Assembly: GCA_035690425.1 (NCBI GenBank)
Contig: DASSKO010000019.1
Span: 1 to 17,931 of the forward strand
Direction of reading: 5' to 3'
DNA from: DASSKO01 sp035690425
GTDB lineage: Bacteria; Actinomycetota; Actinomycetes; Propionibacteriales; Nocardioidaceae
Length of the DNA: 17,931 nucleotides
How positions within the stretch are numbered: position 1 is the first letter of the stretch; each line of letters opens with the position of its first letter. The position numbers were made by a program, and so were the translations under genes. This document shows positions 13,209-17,931 of this stretch, one piece after another. The notes under the pieces were generated by a model. That model did no database searches, was not told the DNA's origin, and was given only the letters and a program-made list of their open reading frames with translations.

Positions 13209-13600
13209 GACGCACCCCGCCGAAGTCGGTCGATCTCCTCACGGACGACGGCGCGCACCCAGTCATCAACGAGGGACGGCCCGCGTCCCTGCTCGTTGCC
13301 GTGGAGCAGGAGGTTCTGGATCCGATCGAAGTTCTTCACGACGCTGTCATGCGCGGCGGCTGTTTGGGCCTCGATCGTCTCGGCGTATTCCGCCAAACCC
13401 GCCGAAACCTGCTGCTCGATTGCCGCATCGAACCCGGCCCGGATATCGGCCGTCACGCGCTCCCGCTCGGCTCGCAACTCACCCAGCACGAGCTTCGCCG
13501 TTTGGATGGTTTCGTGCGCCTCGCGGATGATGGCGCGGGTGTCTTCGTTGGCGGCCTCGAGCCGGGCGATGTTCTCCTCGATCGTCCGGAGCCCGCTCAC
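13205..13600 (-). CDS. Coiled-coil protein of unknown function
   Basis: A 131-aa protein from GTG 13600 (GTGA overlap with the ASCH gene). Residues about 5-75 form a long charged heptad-like helix (ARLEAANEDTRAIIREAHETI, then ELRAERERVTADIRAGFDAAI). It is followed by an EYAETIEAQTAAAHDSVVKNF helix and a C-terminal DDWVRAVVREEIDRLRRG segment. There is no Cys and no catalytic motif. It likely oligomerises or bridges partners. The adjacent resolvase and ASCH gene give no firm role. Confidence 0.65.
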   Translation of the reverse strand: MSGLRTIEENIARLEAANEDTRAIIREAHETIQTAKLVLGELRAERERVTADIRAGFDAAIEQQVSAGLAEYAETIEAQTAAAHDSVVKNFDRIQNLLLHGNEQGRGPSLVDDWVRAVVREEIDRLRRGAS

Positions 13601-14259
13601 GGCCGCCACTCCCACAGACCCGGCTTGCCTGTGGCGGGGATCGGGGCGCAGCAGCCGACCGGGTAGCCGTTGTTCTCGGCGGAGACGCAGACGGGGCACG
13701 GTGCGCGGCTGCCGGGTTCGACGACGCCGTAGTAGCGGTCGCCGTCGCTGTCGGGGTCGGTCATCGACCCCCAGCACGCCGGGCACCGCTCCGTCGTGGG
13801 CTGCACGTCCTCCAGCAGCCACGCCCAGCGGCCCGGCCGGAAGTCCCCGTAGGGGAGCTGGTCGGAGATGTCGGTTCCGGCTCCGGTGCCGGGCGACAAG
13901 GCCAGGCCGTCGCCATTGCGTTGCACGTTGGGCCACTCGGCCTCGAAGTCCTCATGGAGCAACTGCATGAGGTGGTAGATCGGCACGCAGTCCACGAGCC
14001 GGGCCGTGGCGACGATCGCGCCGAACGGCATGGGCGCGTCGTAACCGCTGGCGTTGTGCAGCCACGTGCCGCCCTGCGCCACGTAGTAGTCGCCGTACCA
14101 GAGCGGGTCGCGGCCGAGCACGATCGGCCGCTTGGCCGCGTGGATCGCGATGGGCCCGCGGAAGTTGGTGCGCCACGAGCGTGTGTCGATGGTCTTGGCG
14201 CCGCACACGGTGAGCGACGCCCACGGCTGCCACAAGGTCAGGGTCGGCAGGCCGCTCAC
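13597..14259 (-). CDS. ASCH-domain protein with embedded zinc ribbon
   Basis: A 220-aa protein from GTG 14259 (GTGA overlap). Residues about 5-45 (LTLWQPWASLTVCGAKTIDT, then RSW and GPIAIHAAKRP) are the signature start of the ASCH fold, a PUA-like beta-barrel that binds RNA or modified bases. FGAIVATARLVDCVPI and GRWAWLLEDVQP are later strands. Between that strand and the typical closing segment (PIPATGKPGLWEW, 206-218) lies an extra stretch with CPAC (159-162) and CPVC (188-191) plus C203-C204, which looks like an inserted zinc ribbon. Possible jobs are RNA binding or reading modified nucleotides made by the nearby methylases. The latter is inference. Confidence 0.85.
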   Translation of the reverse strand: MSGLPTLTLWQPWASLTVCGAKTIDTRSWRTNFRGPIAIHAAKRPIVLGRDPLWYGDYYVAQGGTWLHNASGYDAPMPFGAIVATARLVDCVPIYHLMQLLHEDFEAEWPNVQRNGDGLALSPGTGAGTDISDQLPYGDFRPGRWAWLLEDVQPTTERCPACWGSMTDPDSDGDRYYGVVEPGSRAPCPVCVSAENNGYPVGCCAPIPATGKPGLWEWRP

Positions 14260-14615
14260 GACGCGGCCTCGCGGCAGGCGCTGGCGAACCTGGACACTTC
14301 GTCGAGGGACCACAGCACCGGCATGCCCTCGGCTTGCGCCCACTCGACCTCGCCGTCGGCGCCTGCCGAGTCGCCGGGGATGCGGTAGATGGCGTCGCAG
14401 CGGGCGAGCAGGGCCAGGTCGTAGGCGAGCCACCAGTTGTACGGCTGCGGGCTCACGAGGTGCCACAGGTGCGACAGGTGCGGCACCAGCGGCACGACCC
14501 GATGTGCGATGAGGTCCTCAGCAGCCTTGACCGCGACGCGAACGTTGAGCACCGGATCGGGGTGGGTGTACGGCCCGGCGACGTACACGAGCGGCCACGC
14601 CTCCATGCCGCTCAC
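14256..14615 (-). CDS. Nucleoside 2-deoxyribosyltransferase-like / DUF4406 protein
   Basis: A 119-aa protein from GTG 14615 (GTGA overlap); ATG 14606 is the alternative. LVYVAGPYTHPDPVLN at about 9-24 is the nucleotide-binding start of the deoxyribosyltransferase fold. PLVPHLSHLWHL and WWLAYDLALLARCDAIYRIPGDSAGADGEVEWAQ carry the conserved acidic and Gly residues of the family. Members exchange or hydrolyse bases on deoxynucleosides, or have unknown activity (DUF4406). In a phage early operon it could recycle or remodel nucleotides. The substrate is not readable. Confidence 0.8.
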   Translation of the reverse strand: MSGMEAWPLVYVAGPYTHPDPVLNVRVAVKAAEDLIAHRVVPLVPHLSHLWHLVSPQPYNWWLAYDLALLARCDAIYRIPGDSAGADGEVEWAQAEGMPVLWSLDEVSRFASACREAAS

Positions 14616-15007
14616 GACGCTGCCTCGCTGTACCAGTCGTCCCAGATGAGGGCGGGGTGTAGGCCGAGCGTGATCGCGGCACGGTCAGCCTGCCTAGACG
14701 TGATCGCGCCGCGGCGCCGCCACTCCCGCACGGTGCTTTGGCCGACGCCGAGCGTGTCGGCCATCGCCCTGTCCGTCGCGCCCTCCATCGGCGCGATACC
14801 GCCACCGTCGGTGCCCGCGGCGACGACCGCGGGGCCGAGCCGGGCGCGCAGCAGGTCCTCCAACGGCTGCCACGGGAAGCGGCGACGGTCCGGGGTCTTG
14901 CCGGTCCGGGCGGTGTAGTCGCGGCGGTACGCGCTCCGGGCGGCCCGGCACTCGTCGCACCGGCAGCCGCCGTCGGTGTAGCGGCTAAGCGTGTCGTGCT
15001 CGGCCAT
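14612..15007 (-). CDS. Helix-turn-helix DNA-binding protein with N-terminal Cys motif
   Basis: A 131-aa protein from ATG 15007. The start shares one base with the upstream stop (TGATG). The N-terminus RYTDGGCRCDECRAARSAYRR has three closely spaced Cys (15, 17, 20), a motif common at the start of actinophage DNA-binding proteins. Residues about 77-100 (TDRAMADTLGVGQSTVREWRRRG) form a classic HTH, followed by SRQADRAAITLGLHPALIW, the usual segment after HTHs in such phage regulators. It is probably a transcription regulator or small terminase-like binder. Its position far from the packaging genes favours regulation. Confidence 0.8.
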   Translation of the reverse strand: MAEHDTLSRYTDGGCRCDECRAARSAYRRDYTARTGKTPDRRRFPWQPLEDLLRARLGPAVVAAGTDGGGIAPMEGATDRAMADTLGVGQSTVREWRRRGAITSRQADRAAITLGLHPALIWDDWYSEAAS

Positions 15008-15231
15008 CACGCCACCGCCCCGACCGCCCGGGCCGTCGCGCACGGCCACACGGTGCGGCACTCGTCGCACAGTTCGGCGCGCTCGAAGATCCCGTCGTGC
15101 AGACCGACCGTCCACACCGACGGGGTGTGCAGGGCCCGCACCGCGTCCAGCGCGGCACGCTCGGCGAGGAGGTCGTCGTAGTGCTCCGCGGTGACGAGCT
15201 GGGCGACGCCCGCCGGGTCGGTGGCGGTCAC
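15007..15231 (-). CDS. Small hypothetical protein with Cys knuckle
   Basis: A 74-aa protein from GTG 15231 (GTGA overlap). An N-terminal helix (QLVTAEHYDDLLAERAALDAV) precedes VWTVGLHDGIF and a CDECRTVWPC module near the C-terminus with three Cys. The pattern resembles half a zinc ribbon as in other small actinophage proteins. No named family. Confidence 0.6.
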   Translation of the reverse strand: MTATDPAGVAQLVTAEHYDDLLAERAALDAVRALHTPSVWTVGLHDGIFERAELCDECRTVWPCATARAVGAVA

Positions 15232-15386
15232 CGGTCGGCCTCGACCGCACGCTGACGCTCCGCGGCGCAGCGCAGATGCCACCACCGGTCGCTGCCGGTC
15301 GGGTGGAACAGCGGCTCCCCCGGCTCGAGCCGCTGCCCGCACCACGGGCACACCTGCCCGGTCGTGACGCCCCCCATGGTTCTCAT
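15228..15386 (-). CDS. Small zinc-finger protein
   Basis: A 52-aa protein whose ATG at 15386 overlaps the preceding stop (ATGA). CPWCGQRLEPGEPLFHP and a WWHLRC segment give a C-x2-C...H...H-x2-C set that can bind one zinc ion, like the compact C2-HC fingers of phages. The helix after it ends Arg/Glu-rich. The role is probably DNA, RNA or protein binding. It directly follows the OB-like protein. Confidence 0.6.
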   Translation of the reverse strand: MRTMGGVTTGQVCPWCGQRLEPGEPLFHPTGSDRWWHLRCAAERQRAVEADR

Positions 15387-15793
15387 GACCCGAAGATGTC
15401 GTCGGGGTTGACACCCGCGGCCGGCGCCCGGTACGACGCCTGGTACAGCTTCGGCGGGTTGAAGCCCGGCTTGCTGGGAGTGCCGAGGCCGGTGTGGGCG
15501 AGGCCGAGGACACCGCCCTCTTGCAGCTGCTTGACGCCGGCCTCATTGACCGCCTGGGCGACGGCGCGCCCCATCGCACCCTTCTTCACCCAGATCGAGT
15601 AGGTCTCGCCGTCCGCTTCCGCCTTGATGTCGACGACCAACTTGTCGGACTCGCCGCCGTTGAGGTCGCTGGTGGTGACGATCCGGGGCGGTGCCACGAT
15701 CTCCCCGCGGATCTTGTCGCCCACGTCGACGAACTTGAAGCTCGGGTGGGATTCGAAGTTGCTGGATTGGAGCCAATCCTGGACGTCTGACAT
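15383..15793 (-). CDS. Candidate single-stranded-DNA-binding (OB-fold-like) protein
   Basis: A 136-aa protein starting at ATG 15793, 8 nt after AGGAG that lies inside the last codons of the nuclease gene. VGDKIRGEIVAPPRIVTT and KLVVDIKAEADGETYSIWVKK look like the first strands of an OB barrel. GAMGRAVAQAVNEAGVKQL is a helix, and HTGLGTPSKPGFNPPKLYQASY a Pro-rich loop found in phage proteins of this kind. The C-terminus DDIFGS is acidic with an aromatic residue, like the interaction tip of SSB. Next to a Cas4-type nuclease this suggests a recombination or replication pair. The SSB role is inferred. Confidence 0.6.
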   Translation of the reverse strand: MSDVQDWLQSSNFESHPSFKFVDVGDKIRGEIVAPPRIVTTSDLNGGESDKLVVDIKAEADGETYSIWVKKGAMGRAVAQAVNEAGVKQLQEGGVLGLAHTGLGTPSKPGFNPPKLYQASYRAPAAGVNPDDIFGS

Positions 15794-15795
15794 TG

Positions 15796-17931
15796 CTATT
15801 TCTCCTGGGTCGGATTGCTGCTGTTTTCCCCGCCCGGTTGGGCGGCGATCTGTGCGCCGAGCAGCCGTGTCGCGTCGTCGTCACCGGCGGCGAACGCCTC
15901 GGCGAGAGCGGTCAGCCGCTCGGCTCGGGTCTTGGTGAGGCCGCCGAGGACCGCGCCGAGCGGCCAGGTGGGGTGCACCGGCTGGCCGGTCACCTCCGCG
16001 AGCGCGGCGCGGGTGAGCGCCTCGGGCTCGTCGACGTCGTGGAGGCCGGCGGCGCAGCGCATCGCCGCGGTCGCCACAGCCAACGTGCGGGTCCGCATCT
16101 CGGCGAACTGGTCGAATCCGCGGCCCGCCTCGCGGGCCTCGAACGCCCAACGCTTCGCCAACTCGCGGCCTCGCTGGTCGAGCCCGGCGACGAGCGCCTT
16201 GAGGGCCTCGATGTCGGCGGGGTCGACGGGGGCGCCGTCGCTGCGTGCGGGCTTCGGCAGCGGCGGCGGGATCAACGGCTCCGGCGCTGCCTCGACTGGT
16301 GGGTCGTCGGGGAACGGTGCCTGGAAGCGCTGCTCGGCCAGCGACAGCACCTCGGCGATGAGGTCGCACTCCTCGCCGCTCCACGTGCCGTTGCCGTGCA
16401 CACCGGGCGGCCAGTGTTGCGCCACCCACGGTTTCGCCCCGTCGATACCGGCCAGGACGGCCAGACGGTCCTTGAGGGCCTTCTGGCGGTCCACCGCTGC
16501 GGGCTCGTCGACGGCGGGCTCGGGGTTGGCGGGCAGAAGCGGCACCGCCAGGTCCCTGCGCTTCCGCCACGCCCGCACGACACCGCACGTCTGCGCCATC
16601 TCCCACCCGGCCGCGATGTCAACCTTGTGGAGCGTGCAGCGGGCCTCACCGACCGGCAGGTGGATCACCACCGCCCAGTGCTGATCGACTCCCGGCATCG
16701 GGGCGTGCTCACCGGACGCCGGGTCGTAGATCGTCGCGGCGTGTGCGTAGAGGGCGAGCTGGATGGCGATCTCGCCCCACGAGTAGGACAGGTCCCGGCC
16801 GGTGTTGTGGGTCGGGATCATCTCTCGACCGCACAGGTAGGTGTTGTCAGGTGAGTCGACCGTGATGCACTGGGTCGCCACGGTCGGCATCTCCTCGACA
16901 TCGATCACGAGGCGGCGGCTGGCCTTGGTCGTCGACTTCACGTCGACGAGGTCGGCCTTGCGGGGAAGGCGGAACGGGTTGGCGCCGACGGGGGTGAAGT
17001 GAACGCGGTAGTCCGTCGTCGTGACACCGAACCCGTGGCAGGTCGTGGAAAAGATCGTGGCCCGCCAGCCGAGCGAAACCACCAGCTCGTGTACCGCTTC
17101 ACTGAGCGCCTTGTTGGTGTTGGAGAACACGGCCTGGTGACGCTTGCGATTCCAGGTGCCGTCGGTGTCCATGAGGCCTTGGAGGAGAGCGAGGCGCTGT
17201 GGAGCGCTTGCGCGGAGGTACAGGTCGGGGACGTGCTTGTGCGCGAGGACGCCGAGCGAGCGGAGCTTGGTGCGGAGCCCGAGCACGGTGCGGGCCATCG
17301 TTCGAGCACCTGAGGCGATATTGCTGCCCACCGGGTAGCCGCACGCCTCGATCTCGTCGAAGAGCGCCTGCTCCTTGGTGATCTCGCCAGAGGTGTGCTT
17401 CCCGTCGCCCAGCCACGCGCCGAGGACGTAGGGGTGGATCGGTAGCTCGGCGTCGGGGAGGTTGAGGGGCCTCGCGTTCGGGATGCGGTGCTGGCGCTGG
17501 CCGCGTCTTCCGGAGTAGCGGAGCGTGCGGCGAATCTGATCGGTGGTGCGAACAGCCACCCTGTCGCCGGTCGGCCCGGCGTGCGTCCGCCATCGGTGCT
17601 CGGCGTCGCACACGATGCTGGACCCGTCGTCGAAGCGCACCCGGTAGCAATCACGCCAGTGCACGGCGGACTTTTCGAGCACCCGGCACGGGCGCCCGTC
17701 ACTGCCGAGCACCTGGTCGCCAGGCTGAACGGCCTGCATGGTGGTCCAGCCGGTGGGCGTTGGGAGCGGAGTGCCGAGCTCTAAGCCCTTGAGGTCCGCG
17801 ATGTAGCGGGTGCCGTCGATGGTGGCGAGCCGGTCGAACGTGCCCGCCACCTCGAGTTCGGGGATGCACACGATCCGCTCCACGTGCGCCGGGTCGATGA
17901 GCAGATCCTTGGTCCCGGCCCGGTAGGCGTC
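15796..17931 (-). CDS. Cas4/RecB-family PD-(D/E)XK nuclease containing an intein (5' end outside window)
   Basis: The frame is open to the window edge, so the true start lies beyond 17931; GTG 17883 is only the first in-window candidate. Numbered from it, G-T-F-D-R at 14-18 and I-A-D-L-K at 28-32 form the nuclease core with D17, D30 and K32, followed by Thr-Gly only after the intein. After splicing, DLK joins TG, giving the usual D-x-K-T-G. EIAIQLALYAHA (Q375, Y379) is the Q-x3-Y motif of RecB/Cas4 nucleases. The C-terminal ~250 residues include a Pro-rich linker and helices with no clear domain. No four-Cys iron-sulfur cluster of true Cas4 is seen in-window. It probably works in phage recombination with the adjacent SSB-like protein. 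Confidence 0.85.
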   Translation of the reverse strand, partial: DAYRAGTKDLLIDPAHVERIVCIPELEVAGTFDRLATIDGTRYIADLKGLELGTPLPTPTGWTTMQAVQPGDQVLGSDGRPCRVLEKSAVHWRDCYRVRFDDGSSIVCDAEHRWRTHAGPTGDRVAVRTTDQIRRTLRYSGRRGQRQHRIPNARPLNLPDAELPIHPYVLGAWLGDGKHTSGEITKEQALFDEIEACGYPVGSNIASGARTMARTVLGLRTKLRSLGVLAHKHVPDLYLRASAPQRLALLQGLMDTDGTWNRKRHQAVFSNTNKALSEAVHELVVSLGWRATIFSTTCHGFGVTTTDYRVHFTPVGANPFRLPRKADLVDVKSTTKASRRLVIDVEEMPTVATQCITVDSPDNTYLCGREMIPTHNTGRDLSYSWGEIAIQLALYAHAATIYDPASGEHAPMPGVDQHWAVVIHLPVGEARCTLHKVDIAAGWEMAQTCGVVRAWRKRRDLAVPLLPANPEPAVDEPAAVDRQKALKDRLAVLAGIDGAKPWVAQHWPPGVHGNGTWSGEECDLIAEVLSLAEQRFQAPFPDDPPVEAAPEPLIPPPLPKPARSDGAPVDPADIEALKALVAGLDQRGRELAKRWAFEAREAGRGFDQFAEMRTRTLAVATAAMRCAAGLHDVDEPEALTRAALAEVTGQPVHPTWPLGAVLGGLTKTRAERLTALAEAFAAGDDDATRLLGAQIAAQPGGENSSNPTQEK
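16804..17787 (-). other. Class 3 intein with LAGLIDADG homing endonuclease, inside the nuclease gene
   Basis: A 328-residue in-frame insertion. It starts with Gly, not Cys, Ser or Ala (GLELGTPLPTPTGW), and ends MIPTHN before Thr (+1). Block B has H64 and W66 in CDAEHRW, and block F has C307 in TQCITV (intein numbering). W66, C307 and T+1 form the Trp-Cys-Thr triad that defines class 3 inteins, whose splicing begins with the block F Cys rather than residue 1. H327-N328 close the intein. Two dodecapeptide motifs, LGAWLGDG at 122-129 and LQGLMDTDG at 202-210, mark a LAGLIDADG homing nuclease, with both acidic residues kept. Everything needed for splicing appears intact. Confidence 0.9.

Noticed and set aside
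12777..13970. A 397-codon plus-strand frame
   Set aside because: It has low-complexity Arg/Ser/Ala content, no ribosome-binding site, and lies opposite the resolvase, coiled-coil and ASCH genes.
15793..16854. A 353-codon plus-strand frame opposite the nuclease
   Set aside because: It mirrors the nuclease C-terminal region and has no domain features.
16804..17787. Reading the insertion as a class 1 intein or a free-standing homing endonuclease gene
   Set aside because: There is no Cys or Ser first residue, while block B Trp, block F Cys and +1 Thr are all present. The frame is continuous with the nuclease on both sides.
15796..17931. A CRISPR Cas4 adaptation gene
   Set aside because: No repeats, cas1 or cas2 are present and no four-Cys iron-sulfur ligand set is visible. 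The RecB/Cas4 fold is common in phage exonucleases.

Overview
The window is a tightly packed, high-GC block of tailed-phage DNA, either a free phage or a prophage. The base composition, the frequent GTG starts and the Cys-rich mini-proteins point to an actinobacterial host. Every gene I can support is on the minus strand, so transcription runs from 17931 towards 1. The long plus-strand frames are GC-rich shadows. I saw no tRNA, rRNA, CRISPR array, integrase or insertion sequence.

In transcription order, the first region (17931-10970) is an early, nucleic-acid-handling and accessory block. It opens with a Cas4/RecB-type PD-(D/E)XK nuclease that extends beyond the window. A 328-residue intein splits its catalytic D-x-K-T-G motif. 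Next come an OB-fold-like candidate ssDNA-binding protein, small zinc-knuckle proteins, an HTH protein, a deoxyribosyltransferase/DUF4406-like protein and an ASCH-domain protein with a zinc ribbon near its end. A coiled-coil protein, a Holliday-junction-resolvase-like nuclease and about ten very small Cys-rich or membrane proteins follow. Most genes are joined by 4-bp ATGA or GTGA stop/start overlaps, so the block looks like one long translationally coupled operon.

The second region (10827-7041) carries two adjacent DPPY DNA methyltransferases and a primase-polymerase/AAA helicase replication protein. The 3' end of that replication gene holds several direct and inverted copies of a GAAGTKCGCC motif, a candidate origin or regulatory site. 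Downstream (6944-5825) are small hypothetical genes linked by 8- and 14-codon mini-ORFs. One zinc-ribbon gene there appears frameshifted. A lipoprotein and a 60-aa protein (5703-5103) sit between a candidate promoter and a candidate terminator, like a phage moron cassette.

The third region (4960-1) is the packaging and head module: HNH endonuclease, putative small terminase, large terminase, a two-helix membrane protein, HK97-type portal, prohead protease and the N-terminal 241 codons of the major capsid protein, cut by the window start. This is the standard HK97-type siphovirus order, unusual only in following the replication block in the same direction.

The most distinctive item is the nuclease intein. 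It has no nucleophilic first residue and carries the Trp-Cys-Thr triad of class 3 inteins plus two LAGLIDADG motifs. It sits exactly between the catalytic lysine and the following Thr-Gly, so the nuclease should be inactive until splicing.
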